Notes: generated by a model from the letters alone, not told the origin. A stretch of 64,000 nucleotides of DNA from Ruminococcus sp. (GCF_017549005.1 NZ_JAFYYT010000055.1:43605-107604), one strand, 5' to 3'; counted from the first letter of the stretch, positions 42,387 through 51,433 are shown. Numbers and translations are program-made.

Positions 42387-42905
42387 ATGGGCAGGCGTAT
42401 CGACGCGGAGTTCTTTCACCGCGACGCGCTTGACGTAGCTCCCGACCTTGTGGGGAAGATACTGGTGCACAGGCTTCCCGACGGAACAGAGCTGCGTGAG
42501 CGTATAGCGGAGACCGAGGCCTACCGCGGGGAAGAGGATAAGGGCTGCCATGCTTCAAAAGGGCGGACGAAGCGCACAGAGCTCCTTTACGGAGAGAGCG
42601 GCATGATATATGTCTACCTTTGCTATGGTATGCACTGGCTGATGAACGTTATAACGGGCGAAACGGATCAGCCGCAGGGAGTTCTTCTCAGAGCAGGCGT
42701 GATATACGGCGGACCTGCGAAGCTGACAAAGAACATGAGGATAGACGGAAGCTTCAATGGTATGTCTCTGCAGGGCAATGAGGAGATCTGGTTCGAGGAC
42801 GACGGCTGTCGTCCGAGGATAAGAACGGCGCCGCGTGTCGGTATCGACTACGCAGGCGATTACTGGAAAGAAATCGAATGGCGTTTTATCGCCGACGGGG
42901 AGTGA
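42387..42905 (+). CDS. DNA-3-methyladenine glycosylase (AAG/MPG family)
   Basis: Base-excision repair enzyme removing alkylated purines such as 3-methyladenine. The 172-residue product follows the AAG fold: FFHRDALDVAPDLVGKIL, the catalytic Glu in AETEAYRGEEDKGCH, the intercalating YVYLCYGMHWL strand-loop and VLLRAGVI. It is somewhat shorter than the typical 195-205 residues, with a trimmed C-terminus. The ATG at 42387 lies one base after the rqcH stop, so the two are co-translated. An upstream in-frame ATG inside rqcH would give an unrelated N-terminus and was rejected. Confidence 0.9.
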   Translation: MGRRIDAEFFHRDALDVAPDLVGKILVHRLPDGTELRERIAETEAYRGEEDKGCHASKGRTKRTELLYGESGMIYVYLCYGMHWLMNVITGETDQPQGVLLRAGVIYGGPAKLTKNMRIDGSFNGMSLQGNEEIWFEDDGCRPRIRTAPRVGIDYAGDYWKEIEWRFIADGE

Positions 42906-42910
42906 TAATA

Positions 42911-43696
42911 ATGAACATACGCTGTTTAGGCTGCAACTCCGTTTACGACAGCAACTCAGTGTTCCGCAGGGCGGCAACAGGTGAGAATATGCTTATGCTG
43001 ACGAGAAGCAAGTGTAGGTTCAGTGTAAAGGGACTTGTTATGAAAGTACCTGCGGATACTCTGATAATATTTGACGGTAAGTATCCCGTGGAGTACGCAG
43101 CTGAGGGATGTCCTCTGGTCTGTGACTGGATATGCTTTGACGGAGAAAAGGAACAGGAGTTCCTTGATTCGCTGGAGCTTACGTACAACAGACCCATATG
43201 CTCTGCGGACGCAGAGACCATATCCGATCTCATAAGGAATATAGGCGATGAGTTTTATTCGTTCGGTACGCGCCGTGTGAAAACTCTTGACAGCCTTATG
43301 CGTACCCTCCTTGTAAAGGCAGGGGACAGCACAGGTGCGGGCGAAGATACAGAAAAGAGCTCGGCACCCCATTACGATACCCTGGCTGAGATCAGAAGGA
43401 AGATATACCGCAGTCCGGAAATGAAATGGAATGTTGATACAATGGCGGCTTACGCAAAGATGTCGCGTTCCTATTTTCAGCATCTGTACCATGATACCTT
43501 CGGGGTTTCATGTATTACAGACGTTATCAACGGCAAGATAGAAAAAGCCAAAAAGCTCCTTAGCGAGACAGACAGCACAGTTTCGCATATAGCGTCAATG
43601 TGCGGCTATGAAAACGAGGAGCACTTCATGCGCCAGTTCAAGAAAACAGTAGGAGTTACGCCTACTGCGTTCAGAAAAAAGCCGGTAAGCGCATAA
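42911..43696 (+). CDS. AraC-family transcriptional regulator
   Basis: A 261-residue regulator with an N-terminal cupin-like sensing domain (about 1-130) and a C-terminal double HTH (about 160-258). The HTH blocks are VDTMAAYAKMSRSYFQHLYHD and, at the end, VSHIASMCGYENEEHFMRQF followed by KTVGVTPTAFR, the classical AraC signature. The effector is probably a small molecule such as a sugar, but no transporter or enzyme target is adjacent. GGGGAG stands eight bases before the ATG. The gene runs close behind the glycosylase gene and is followed by a terminator. Confidence 0.9.
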   Translation: MNIRCLGCNSVYDSNSVFRRAATGENMLMLTRSKCRFSVKGLVMKVPADTLIIFDGKYPVEYAAEGCPLVCDWICFDGEKEQEFLDSLELTYNRPICSADAETISDLIRNIGDEFYSFGTRRVKTLDSLMRTLLVKAGDSTGAGEDTEKSSAPHYDTLAEIRRKIYRSPEMKWNVDTMAAYAKMSRSYFQHLYHDTFGVSCITDVINGKIEKAKKLLSETDSTVSHIASMCGYENEEHFMRQFKKTVGVTPTAFRKKPVSA

Positions 43697-43724
43697 GCTC
43701 CTGTACTATAGGAGCTGTATTTTT
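43696..43724 (+). terminator. Intrinsic terminator after the AraC-type gene
   Basis: AGCTCCT/AGGAGCT stem with a 7-base loop starting in the stop codon, followed by GTATTTTT. The rest of 43725-43956 is AT-rich and shows no gene. Confidence 0.75.
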
Positions 43725-43956
43725 GACATGATATTATACTATTGGTCAAAAATTGCTGTTTTATAACAAAACTATTCATTTTATGCCATTTTTTTGATAA
43801 GCTTAAAAAATATGGTGAAAAAGTGAAAAAACACTGCCTCGTAAAACCACGTAATATTGCTGAAAAAACAGAATTTAACAAAAAAATCCCCTTAAAAGAT
43901 GAAATATGAGTGAAACGAAATAACTTTAAGACTATTTTAAGGAACTAACGCTATAC

Positions 43957-43962
43957 TATAAT
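43957..43962 (+). promoter_or_regulatory. Possible -10 box before the VTC gene
   Basis: TATAAT, with only a poor -35 (TTTTAA) 16 bases upstream. Offered because a new transcript must start in this gap after the terminator. Confidence 0.4.
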
Positions 43963-44021
43963 CAAATGATACGAAAGGAGTGTGAGACTCCGTGCAGTTA
44001 GGCGCTGTGACGGAGACAGTT

Positions 44022-44831
44022 ATGGCAATTAATACATTCGCGCGTAAAGAAATCAAATTCCTCCTTAATATGGATCAGTATCACGGACTTATGGAGGTCA
44101 TATCAGAGTACATGAACCCTGATAAGTTCTGCATAGGCGGAAAAGAATACGGAATCTACAACATCTACTACGACACACCAGACGACTATCTAATCAGAGA
44201 ATCCCTTGCAAAGCCTTACTACAAGGAAAAGATCAGACTTCGCAGCTACTATTCACCTGCTGCTCCTACTGACACGGTATTCCTTGAAATAAAGAAGAAG
44301 ATAGGCGGTATCGTAACGAAGAGAAGAGTTTCCATGACTCTTGAAGAGTCTGACGCTTATTTCCGTGACCGCTCCAAGCCTAAATTTACAAAGTATATCA
44401 CACAGCAGGTATTTGGAGAGCTGGACGTATTTCTGGACAGCTACCCTATCTCACCGAAGCAGTACATAAGCTATCAGCGAGAGGCTTTCTTCGGTAAGTA
44501 CGACAATGATTTCCGACTGACATTTGACAGAAAAATCACCGAGCGCCGCTATGATCTCGGACTCAACTACGAGAGCTACGGCAATTACATAATCGGTGCG
44601 GATCAGAGACTCATGGAGATCAAGGTCTCGAATGCGATACCCGACTGGCTCGTAAACAAGCTCTCAGAGCTTCAGATCTACAAGACGAGCTTTTCAAAAT
44701 ACGGAAGAGCTTATCAGAACTTCGTAAAGAGCCAGATAGAGGACGGTCAGCTTGCAAACGGCAAGAGACGTATCTATATCTCGGGAATTTCAATGGTAAA
44801 TAATCATATTATGATGAACAGGAGCGTTTAA
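44022..44831 (+). CDS. VTC-domain protein, predicted polyphosphate polymerase
   Basis: Member of the VTC domain family, whose eukaryotic prototype Vtc4 makes polyphosphate from ATP inside a basic tunnel of the triphosphate-tunnel fold. The 269-residue product starts FARKEIKFLLN, the typical basic first strand. Alternating charged strands follow: IYNIYYDTPDD, KIRLRSYYSP, VFLEIKKKIGG with TKRR, and RLMEIKVSN. It has no membrane segment. The ATG at 44022 has GGAG six bases upstream and fits the family start; an upstream GTG (43992) has AAAGGAG at longer spacing and would add ten residues. It precedes a DUF4956 gene by four bases, a pairing seen in other bacteria. Whether it makes polyphosphate here is untested. 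Confidence 0.85.
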   Translation: MAINTFARKEIKFLLNMDQYHGLMEVISEYMNPDKFCIGGKEYGIYNIYYDTPDDYLIRESLAKPYYKEKIRLRSYYSPAAPTDTVFLEIKKKIGGIVTKRRVSMTLEESDAYFRDRSKPKFTKYITQQVFGELDVFLDSYPISPKQYISYQREAFFGKYDNDFRLTFDRKITERRYDLGLNYESYGNYIIGADQRLMEIKVSNAIPDWLVNKLSELQIYKTSFSKYGRAYQNFVKSQIEDGQLANGKRRIYISGISMVNNHIMMNRSV

Positions 44832-44835
44832 TTTT

Positions 44836-45579
44836 ATGTTTGAACATGGATTTTTTGGAAATGTGCTGTCAAAGTACTACGAGTCCTCGGACTCTGTGAT
44901 CAATAACGGCAATTCCATTCTGAACACTATCAAGCCCGCAGAGTTCTTTGTATGCGTTGGCGCTGCAATACTGATAGGCTTTCTCATAAGCCTCATCTAC
45001 ATGGGCACACACAGAAAGGAAGGCTATTCACAGAGTTATGTTCTGACAATGATCATGCTTCCGACGATCGTTTCACTTATACTTCTTCTTATCAACACCA
45101 CAGCAGGCGCTCTCAGCCTTGCAGGTGCATTCACGCTGGTAAGGTTCCGAAGCGTTGCAGGCGATCCGAAGGATATAGCATATATCTTCTTCTCAATGGC
45201 TGCAGGTGTTGCCTGCGGAATCGGATACATCGGCTTTGCTGTAGTATTCTTCGTTGTACTCGGCATTATCCTCTTTGTCCTCAGCGAGACTGATTTCGGC
45301 GGCTGCAAGAAGAGACATATGACTCTCAAGATAGCTATCCCCGAGAACCTCGACTACCAGGGCGTATTTGAGCCAGTACTTGCCAAGTACACTACATTCT
45401 ACAAGCTCAGAAGAGTTAAGACCACAAACTTCGGTACACTTTTCGAGCTTATCTACAGCGTAGATGTTCTCGACAACATCGACCAGAAGAAGTTTATAGA
45501 CGAGCTTCGTACCCATAACGGAAACATGACTATCAATCTTGTTTTCTTCAGATACGATGACAAGATCTATGAAAATTAA
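44836..45579 (+). CDS. DUF4956 integral membrane protein
   Basis: A 247-residue protein with four membrane segments: about 34-55 (FFVCVGAAILIGFLISLIY), 66-84, 88-105 and 116-150 (IAYIFFSMAAGVACGIGYIG; VVFFVVLGIILFVLS). The conserved SLAGAFTLVRFRS motif lies between segments 3 and 4. A soluble C-terminal domain of about 90 residues follows. This is the DUF4956 pattern. The family has no established function but repeatedly sits beside VTC genes, so it may be the membrane partner that receives, anchors or exports the polymer (inference). Confidence 0.88.
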   Translation: MFEHGFFGNVLSKYYESSDSVINNGNSILNTIKPAEFFVCVGAAILIGFLISLIYMGTHRKEGYSQSYVLTMIMLPTIVSLILLLINTTAGALSLAGAFTLVRFRSVAGDPKDIAYIFFSMAAGVACGIGYIGFAVVFFVVLGIILFVLSETDFGGCKKRHMTLKIAIPENLDYQGVFEPVLAKYTTFYKLRRVKTTNFGTLFELIYSVDVLDNIDQKKFIDELRTHNGNMTINLVFFRYDDKIYEN

Positions 45580-45618
45580 GAATCCCTCGTAACAATTAGA
45601 TAAAATACCCTCTCAACC

Positions 45619-45659
45619 TTTGCCGAACTTGATTAGCCAGATTAAGTTCGGCAAATTTT
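45619..45659 (+). terminator. Hairpin between DUF4956 and the lipoprotein gene
   Basis: Perfect 12-bp stem TTTGCCGAACTT/AAGTTCGGCAAA, 13-base loop, then TTTTG. It is a terminator or an attenuator that lowers expression of the downstream lipoprotein. Confidence 0.7.
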
Positions 45660-45687
45660 GCTTGTGAGGAAATAAGGAGATATGTAT

Positions 45688-47028
45688 ATGAAGTTTAGAA
45701 GGATATTGGCGGCTATCTCAGCATTTTCACTTATGATGACCGTATGCTCATGCGGCAAGGACGAGGAGAAAAATAACTCCGGTACAGAGGATACCTCGGT
45801 TGCGGAAGAGGTAACAGACAGCGGAAATGACGGCAGGAGCACCGAAAAGGGAACAAAGTCCACTGACAGGAAGACTACCACAAAAGCGGCTGACAAGTCT
45901 GAAAAGACCACTAAGACCACCAAAGCAGGGGAGAAAAAGGCTGATGTGACAACTACCGCCCCAAAGAGCGGCACACCTGCCGCGACTACTGCTGCAAACG
46001 GTGGAAACGGCGGTAATAACAACAGCAGCAATGATAACAGCAGCGCCGGTAATAACAACGGCGGCGGAGAAGCTCCTGCCGAGAACAATAATGAAAACTT
46101 CGAGGCAAAGGAGTATACGGCTGAGATAGAGCTCGGAGCAACTCCTAAGGTAACGGGTACCCGCGTAAGCGTGAACGGCTCTGTTGTGACTATAACCGCA
46201 GGCGGAGACTTCATATTCTACGGTACTGTCAATGACGGTCAGATATGCGTTAATACCGCTACGGAGGAAAAGGTCACAGTTATCCTTGACGGAGTTAATA
46301 TAACCAATTCCAACGGTCCTGCTATCTTTATAAACGAGGCAAAGAGATGTACCATAAAGTCACGCGAGGGTACTGTGAACTACCTCAGCGACGGCGGTAA
46401 GGACAAGGAGAACAACGCTGTTATCTTCTCCAACGATACTGTGCGTCTCAAGGGCAACGGCGAGCTGAACATAACTGCGAACAATGCTCACGGTATCTCC
46501 AGTGATGACGATATCATCATCGACAACGGTACATATAATATAACCTCAAAAAAATCGGGACTTATCGCTCATGACGATATTACCATAAACGAGGGCAGGC
46601 TCAATATAAAGGGCGGTACAAACGGTATAAAGTCAAAGGGAACTCTCAACATAAACGGCGGATATTCCGTTATTTCGGGCGGTACGAAGGAAGAGAAGAG
46701 CTCGGTATACTCAGAGCACAGCTTCAGCTACACAGGCGGTTATGTCTATGCAGCAGGCAATAAGGTCTCGGTTCCTTCCTACTGTGAAAATCCGTTCATT
46801 GTTGCAGACCTGGGCAGTTCAATGGATGCAGGTAGCGATGTGAAGATGTACCTCAACGGCAATGAAATGATATCCTTCCAGCCTCATAACAGCTTCCGCT
46901 GTCTGATGATGCTCGCTCCCGAGGTAAGCAGCGGCAACAGTTTCAGAGTTTCTGTTAACGTTAAGGGAAGTGAGGACTTCTCTGTGAGCGACGGCTGCAA
47001 TCAGTATTCTGTTCAGCTTTCAGACTAA
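45688..47028 (+). CDS. Cthe_2159-like beta-helix lipoprotein (carbohydrate-binding, DUF4353 type)
   Basis: Secreted 446-residue lipoprotein. The lipobox ends at the second Cys of TVCSC (Cys22 counting from this start). Residues about 25-130 are a Thr/Lys/Asn/Gly-rich spacer. The C-terminal 300 residues are a right-handed beta-helix repeat (VTVILDGVNITNSNGPAI; AVIFSNDTVRLKGNG; NAHGISSDDDIIIDNGTY; LIAHDDITINEGRLNIKGG). This matches the family of Clostridium thermocellum Cthe_2159, a structure reported to bind acidic polysaccharide. ATG 45688 has GGAG eight bases upstream. It follows VTC and DUF4956 genes behind a hairpin, a combination also known in other gut Firmicutes, often with CotH, which is missing here. 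Confidence 0.82.
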   Translation: MKFRRILAAISAFSLMMTVCSCGKDEEKNNSGTEDTSVAEEVTDSGNDGRSTEKGTKSTDRKTTTKAADKSEKTTKTTKAGEKKADVTTTAPKSGTPAATTAANGGNGGNNNSSNDNSSAGNNNGGGEAPAENNNENFEAKEYTAEIELGATPKVTGTRVSVNGSVVTITAGGDFIFYGTVNDGQICVNTATEEKVTVILDGVNITNSNGPAIFINEAKRCTIKSREGTVNYLSDGGKDKENNAVIFSNDTVRLKGNGELNITANNAHGISSDDDIIIDNGTYNITSKKSGLIAHDDITINEGRLNIKGGTNGIKSKGTLNINGGYSVISGGTKEEKSSVYSEHSFSYTGGYVYAAGNKVSVPSYCENPFIVADLGSSMDAGSDVKMYLNGNEMISFQPHNSFRCLMMLAPEVSSGNSFRVSVNVKGSEDFSVSDGCNQYSVQLSD

Positions 47029-47190
47029 AAATGACAAAAGTTTTTGCTAAGTATAAAATGAAATAAAACAAAATTGATACAAATTGTAAATAAGAGAAAA
47101 CAGAAAACATATTCATAAAAAATTAACGTGAAAAATAGTGAAAAAACAGGCTAAAGTACACGATATTATATTTTTGTGTATTAATGTATA

Positions 47191-47219
47191 TTGAAAAGTA
47201 CGTAGATATGCAATATAAT
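47191..47219 (+). promoter_or_regulatory. Orphan sigma-A promoter
   Basis: TTGAAA (47191-47196), 17-base spacer, TATAAT (47214-47219). No coding frame follows it before a terminator at 47453-47479, so it most likely drives a non-coding RNA. Confidence 0.7.
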
Positions 47220-47225
47220 AATATC

Positions 47226-47479
47226 AGCAAATGAAGATTATTGGTATTCAGCATCAAGTACCCTCCCCTCTCATGTGCTTGATATTGAGTATTAGTTTCA
47301 CTTGCACGCCATAGAAATAGTTTTGTCAAGTAATAAAACTAACCCCTTTCATTTGTAATTTTTTCATGTTTTCTATTCTCAATAACTTATTTTAACTTAT
47401 TGTCTATGGCTCGGTCCACAGTGCTAAACGATTTGATCGTTTGGGCCGATTCTCCGCTCCTCGTGAGCGGAATTTTTTT
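47226..47479 (+). ncRNA. Candidate small RNA with C-rich loop
   Basis: A unit of about 254 bases bounded by a consensus promoter and a strong terminator, with no open frame worth calling. A first hairpin (arms 47244-47261 and 47275-47292, one mismatch and several G-U pairs) exposes a 13-base C-rich loop with CCTCCCC, complementary to ribosome-binding sites. A second domain (about 47410-47448) nests AAACGAT/ATCGTTT inside CGGTCC/GGGCCG. C-rich loops are the seed of several Gram-positive regulatory RNAs. No known RNA family is recognised. Confidence 0.5.
47453..47479 (+). terminator. Intrinsic terminator of the candidate small RNA
   Basis: TCCGCTC/GAGCGGA stem with 5-base loop, followed by AATTTTTTT. 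It lies 38 bases before the promoter of the next gene. Confidence 0.88.
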
Positions 47480-47516
47480 ACTCTGTGAAATTTGTGTGAA
47501 AGATTATATAATCTGA

Positions 47517-47545
47517 TTGACAAATTCTATAATCCGTGATATTAT
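47517..47545 (+). promoter_or_regulatory. Promoter of the RHH-clpB operon
   Basis: TTGACA (perfect, 47517-47522), 17-base spacer, TATTAT (47540-47545). No CIRCE element or CtsR-like operator was seen. Confidence 0.75.
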
Positions 47546-47576
47546 ATATATAACGAAGAAGGGAAGTGATGTGCCC

Positions 47577-48221
47577 ATGAAAAAAAGCGTTTACAGTCTT
47601 GTTCTTATGGACGATGTCATAAAAGCCGTCGATGAACAGGCGTACAGGCTCGGGACGAGCCGCTCAAACCTCATAAATCAGATACTTGCGGAGCATCTTT
47701 CCTGTGTTACTCCGGAAATGCGTATGCGGGAAATATTCGGGCAGGTGGCTCAGCTGGTCAGCAGCTCGTTCAGGATCCAGGAGCAGCGTTCGCCTTCACT
47801 GATGACGGTCAGGACGGCTCTCGAGTACAAGTACCGTCCGACTATCAGCTACAAGGTGGAGCTTGAACGTTCGCCGCAGCAGTACCTCGGTACCTTGCGT
47901 GTGAATATAAGGACGCAGAGCGCGGCTCTGACGGATATGTTCCACAGCTTCTTTGCCTACAGGGCAAAGCTGGAAAGCGCCTATCTCTCAGGCGTCGGCG
48001 TTGAGGGATACAGCTGCGAGATAGGGGACGGAAGCTTCTCAAGAAAGCTCATAAATACGGGAGCTCTTACGGGTGAACAGGCAGGGGAGGCTATAGGCGA
48101 GTACATCAAGGACCTCGACCACGCCGTAAAGACATATTTTGCGGCTCCTGAAGCCTTTGCCGAGAGCGCACGGATCCTGGAAAAGAATTACCGCGCCCTT
48201 TTGAGCAGATATATTATTTAG
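47577..48221 (+). CDS. Ribbon-helix-helix domain protein upstream of clpB
   Basis: A 214-residue protein with an N-terminal CopG/MetJ-type ribbon-helix-helix domain: strand VYSLVLMDDV, helix VIKAVDEQAYRLG, then TSRSNLINQILAEHL (about 1-45). A C-terminal domain of about 165 residues that I do not recognise follows (VELERSPQQYLGTLRVNIRT; FHSFFAYRAKLES). It has no membrane segment. The ribosome site AAGGGAAGTGAT fits either ATG 47577 or an upstream GTG 47571. It lies 47 bases before clpB with no terminator between, so it is a candidate regulator of that operon, possibly replacing CtsR or HrcA control (inference). Confidence 0.7.
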   Translation: MKKSVYSLVLMDDVIKAVDEQAYRLGTSRSNLINQILAEHLSCVTPEMRMREIFGQVAQLVSSSFRIQEQRSPSLMTVRTALEYKYRPTISYKVELERSPQQYLGTLRVNIRTQSAALTDMFHSFFAYRAKLESAYLSGVGVEGYSCEIGDGSFSRKLINTGALTGEQAGEAIGEYIKDLDHAVKTYFAAPEAFAESARILEKNYRALLSRYII

Positions 48222-48268
48222 GAAGAAGAAAGTAAGGATAAATCTGAAAATGACAGGAGGATATTGTT

Positions 48269-50866
48269 ATGAATGCAGAGAAATTAACTCAGAAGTCCAT
48301 TGACGCTGTAAGAAAGGCTCAGAGTATTGCTGTTATGCAGTCAAACTCGGTCATTGAGCCGATACATCTTCTTGCGGGACTTGTAAGACAGGAGGGCGGT
48401 CTTATTCCGCAGCTCCTGAAAAAAATGAATATAGATGAGGATATCTTCGACAGTGAAGTCGAGAAGAAGATAAACGGACTTCCGAAGGTGACCGGAAGCG
48501 GCAGGAGCAGCAACCTCGGCATTTCCGCAGAGTGCGACCGCGTCCTCACAAATGCCGAAAGTATTGCTTCAAATATGAAGGACGAGTTCGTGTCCGTTGA
48601 GCACCTTATGCTTGCGCTTATCGACTGCAAGGACAGAGATGTGACACAGCTTTTCAGTACATTCAATATAACTAAGGACGGTTTTCTCGGAGCTCTTATG
48701 TCGGTTAGGGGAAATACACGAGTTACTACGGAAAATCCTGAGGATACCTATGATGTCCTCACGAAATACGGTCAGGAGCTCGTCGGCCTTGCCAGGCGAA
48801 ACAAGCTCGACCCGGTTATCGGACGTGACAGCGAGATACGCAATGTTATCCGGATACTGTCAAGAAAGACGAAAAACAACCCTGTCCTCATTGGTGAGCC
48901 GGGCGTCGGAAAAACTGCCATTGCAGAGGGACTTGCCCTTCGTATCGTTGCCGGGGACGTTCCAGACAGCCTCAAGGACAGAAAGGTGTTCTCCCTTGAT
49001 ATGGGTGCTCTCGTCGCAGGAGCAAAGTACAGAGGCGAGTTTGAGGAGCGTCTGAAAGCTGTCCTCAATGAGATAAAGAACAGCAACGGTCAGATACTCC
49101 TGTTTATCGACGAGCTGCATACCATTGTGGGCGCAGGAAAGACTGACGGCGCTATGGACGCAGGCAACCTGCTGAAGCCTATGCTTGCAAGGGGCGAGCT
49201 CCATTGTATCGGCGCTACGACCCTCAATGAGTATCGTCAGTACATCGAGAAGGATCCTGCCCTCGAAAGACGTTTCCAGCCCGTAATGGTAGACGAGCCG
49301 AGCGTTGAGGATACTATTTCTATCCTCCGTGGACTTAAAGAGCGCTATGAAGTCTTCCACGGCGTCAAAATAAGCGATAATGCTCTTATTTCGGCAGCTG
49401 TACTGTCAAACAGATACATCACCGACCGTTTCCTCCCCGACAAGGCTATCGACCTTATTGATGAAGCCTGCGCGACTATCCGCACGGAAATGGACTCAAT
49501 GCCTACAGAGCTGGATGTTATCTCACGTAAGATAGTTCAGCTTGAAATTGAAGAGGCTGCTCTCAAAAAGGAAAGCGACAACATCTCTCAGGAGCATCTT
49601 GAGGAGATACAGAAGGAGCTTGCGGAGCTTCGTGAGAAGTTCAACAGCATGAAGGCAAAGTGGGAGAACGAAAAGAACGATATATCAGCCGTTCAGAAGC
49701 TCCGTGAGGAGATAGAGCGCACAGGCGGCGAAATAGATAAGGCAGAGCGCGAGTACGACCTGAACAAGGCGGCAGAGCTCAAATACGGCAAGCTGCCGCA
49801 GCTGCAGAAAGAGCTGGAGGAGCTTGAAAAGCAGGCAGAGCATGACGTTGAGAACGGTAGGCTGCTCCGTGACAAGGTCACTGAGGACGAGATCGCAAAG
49901 ATCGTATGCCGCTGGACCGGTATCCCTGTTTCAAAGCTCATGGAGGGCGAAAAGGAAAAGATACTGGGACTTGAAGGCTTGCTCCACAAGAGAGTTATCG
50001 GTCAGGACGAAGCAGTTACTAAGGTAAGCGAGGCTATTCTCCGTTCACGTGCAGGCATACAGGCTCCCGACAGACCTATCGGTTCGTTCCTGTTCCTCGG
50101 CCCTACAGGTGTTGGTAAGACAGAGCTTGCAAAGGCTCTTTCGGAGATACTCTTCGACGACGAGAGGAATATAATCCGTATCGACATGAGCGAATACATG
50201 GAGAAATTCAGCGTAAGCCGCCTTATCGGAGCGCCTCCAGGTTACGTCGGTTACGACGAGGGCGGTCAGCTCACAGAGGCTGTACGCAGAAAGCCTTATT
50301 CCGTAGTGCTCTTTGATGAGATAGAAAAGGCTCATCCCGACGTTTTCAATATCCTTTTACAGGTCCTTGACGACGGACGTATAACCGATTCTCAGGGCAG
50401 GACTGTGGACTTCAAGAATACTATTATAATTCTTACTTCAAACCTTGGTTCGCCTTATATACTTGACGGTATCGACGAAAACGGCGAGATAACCGAAGAA
50501 GCGCGCGCACAGGTGGAGGGACTGCTGAAAACTCAGTTCAGACCTGAGTTCCTTAACCGTCTTGACGAGATAATCTTCTACAAGCCCCTTGCAAAGACTG
50601 AGATAATAAAGATAGTTGACCTCATGCTCGCAGACCTGCAGAAGCGCCTTGACGACAAGCATATCCGCATAAATGTCAGCGAAGCCGCTAAAAACTACAT
50701 CGTAGACTGCGGCTACGACCCGAACTTCGGCGCGAGACCGCTCAGAAGGTTCATTCAGCGCAATATCGAGACCCTTGCGGCTAAACGTATCATTGGCGGA
50801 AACCTCGGCGCAGGTGACGTTATTGATATAGACCTTGACGCAAACGGAAAACTGGTTGCGGATTAA
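48269..50866 (+). CDS. clpB: Disaggregase chaperone ClpB
   Basis: Hexameric AAA+ unfoldase that pulls proteins out of aggregates together with DnaK. The 865-residue product has the Clp N-domain (1 to about 145), AAA module 1 with Walker A GEPGVGKT and the sensor region [14 protein letters not shown], and a coiled-coil M-domain (about 405-525). AAA module 2 has GPTGVGKT and [14 protein letters not shown]. The C-terminal D2-small domain ends [12 protein letters not shown]. No ClpP-loop (IGF/IGL) is seen, which supports ClpB rather than ClpC or ClpE. Length is normal and AGGAGG stands before the ATG. Confidence 0.95.
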   Translation: MNAEKLTQKSIDAVRKAQSIAVMQSNSVIEPIHLLAGLVRQEGGLIPQLLKKMNIDEDIFDSEVEKKINGLPKVTGSGRSSNLGISAECDRVLTNAESIASNMKDEFVSVEHLMLALIDCKDRDVTQLFSTFNITKDGFLGALMSVRGNTRVTTENPEDTYDVLTKYGQELVGLARRNKLDPVIGRDSEIRNVIRILSRKTKNNPVLIGEPGVGKTAIAEGLALRIVAGDVPDSLKDRKVFSLDMGALVAGAKYRGEFEERLKAVLNEIKNSNGQILLFIDELHTIVGAGKTDGAMDAGNLLKPMLARGELHCIGATTLNEYRQYIEKDPALERRFQPVMVDEPSVEDTISILRGLKERYEVFHGVKISDNALISAAVLSNRYITDRFLPDKAIDLIDEACATIRTEMDSMPTELDVISRKIVQLEIEEAALKKESDNISQEHLEEIQKELAELREKFNSMKAKWENEKNDISAVQKLREEIERTGGEIDKAEREYDLNKAAELKYGKLPQLQKELEELEKQAEHDVENGRLLRDKVTEDEIAKIVCRWTGIPVSKLMEGEKEKILGLEGLLHKRVIGQDEAVTKVSEAILRSRAGIQAPDRPIGSFLFLGPTGVGKTELAKALSEILFDDERNIIRIDMSEYMEKFSVSRLIGAPPGYVGYDEGGQLTEAVRRKPYSVVLFDEIEKAHPDVFNILLQVLDDGRITDSQGRTVDFKNTIIILTSNLGSPYILDGIDENGEITEEARAQVEGLLKTQFRPEFLNRLDEIIFYKPLAKTEIIKIVDLMLADLQKRLDDKHIRINVSEAAKNYIVDCGYDPNFGARPLRRFIQRNIETLAAKRIIGGNLGAGDVIDIDLDANGKLVAD

Positions 50867-50909
50867 GACTATGATAATGCATAATTAATATCATAATTGT
50901 ATTTTATGA

Positions 50910-50933
50910 GGGCGGAGTTTATCCGCCCTTTTT
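50910..50933 (+). terminator. Intrinsic terminator after clpB
   Basis: GGGCGGA/TCCGCCC stem with loop GTTTA and five T. Confidence 0.9.
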
Positions 50934-50987
50934 GTTCTGACGAAAAAAGCTTTCTATAAGGGGGCTGAAACAGGCTGTTATTAAACG

Positions 50988-51166
50988 GAAAACCGTTTAA
51001 TAAGGAAAAAATAATTTTGAGGTTCTCTGTTATGCACAAAAGCTGAGGCTTGTATTTGGTTAAGCTGTTGTAAAATCTCGGGCAAGCAATATGCGCTTCT
51101 ACAAATTTAATTACGGATTCCGCATTCCTGATTTCAGAATTGGTCTGCCAATTTTCTGAAAATTGG
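50988..51166. repeat. Inverted repeats in the clpB-HU spacer
   Basis: The 567-base gap 50867-51433 has no gene. It contains a perfect 11-bp inverted repeat with AAAA loop (50988-51013, TTATTAAACGG/CCGTTTAATAA). Further on are three alternating half-sites AATTGG/CCAATT/AATTGG (about 51139-51166) that can form two mutually exclusive hairpins. The rest is AT-rich. Confidence 0.45.
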
Positions 51167-51368
51167 TCAACAACTTTTGCGTTTTTCAGTGTGCCTGTAT
51201 TCCTTTATATTTCGGAATATATTGGTCGTTTTGTACTGTGGGTAATATAAAATTTCGCGCAAAAAATTTTTTTGAACGTAAAATAGGCAAATACTATGTT
51301 TGATTTGTATAAAAAATCCCCTGCAAATGGCTGTATATACGTCAATTTGTCTTTTTTTCATGAATTAC

Positions 51369-51397
51369 TTGACAAATTGGAATATTGGGTATATAAT
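51369..51397 (+). promoter_or_regulatory. Full-consensus promoter of the HU operon
   Basis: TTGACA (51369-51374), exactly 17 bases, TATAAT (51392-51397): a perfect sigma-A promoter, in keeping with an abundant nucleoid protein. Confidence 0.9.
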
Positions 51398-51433
51398 TCA
51401 ATTGTAAAATCTTATTTATGGAGGATACTAACT

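Noticed and set aside
47128-47142. Two GTGA boxes ten bases apart that look like an MraZ site
   Set aside because: Only two boxes in a very AT-rich stretch, not next to a -10 box. A pair near 43814-43826 has eight-base spacing. Both are likely chance.
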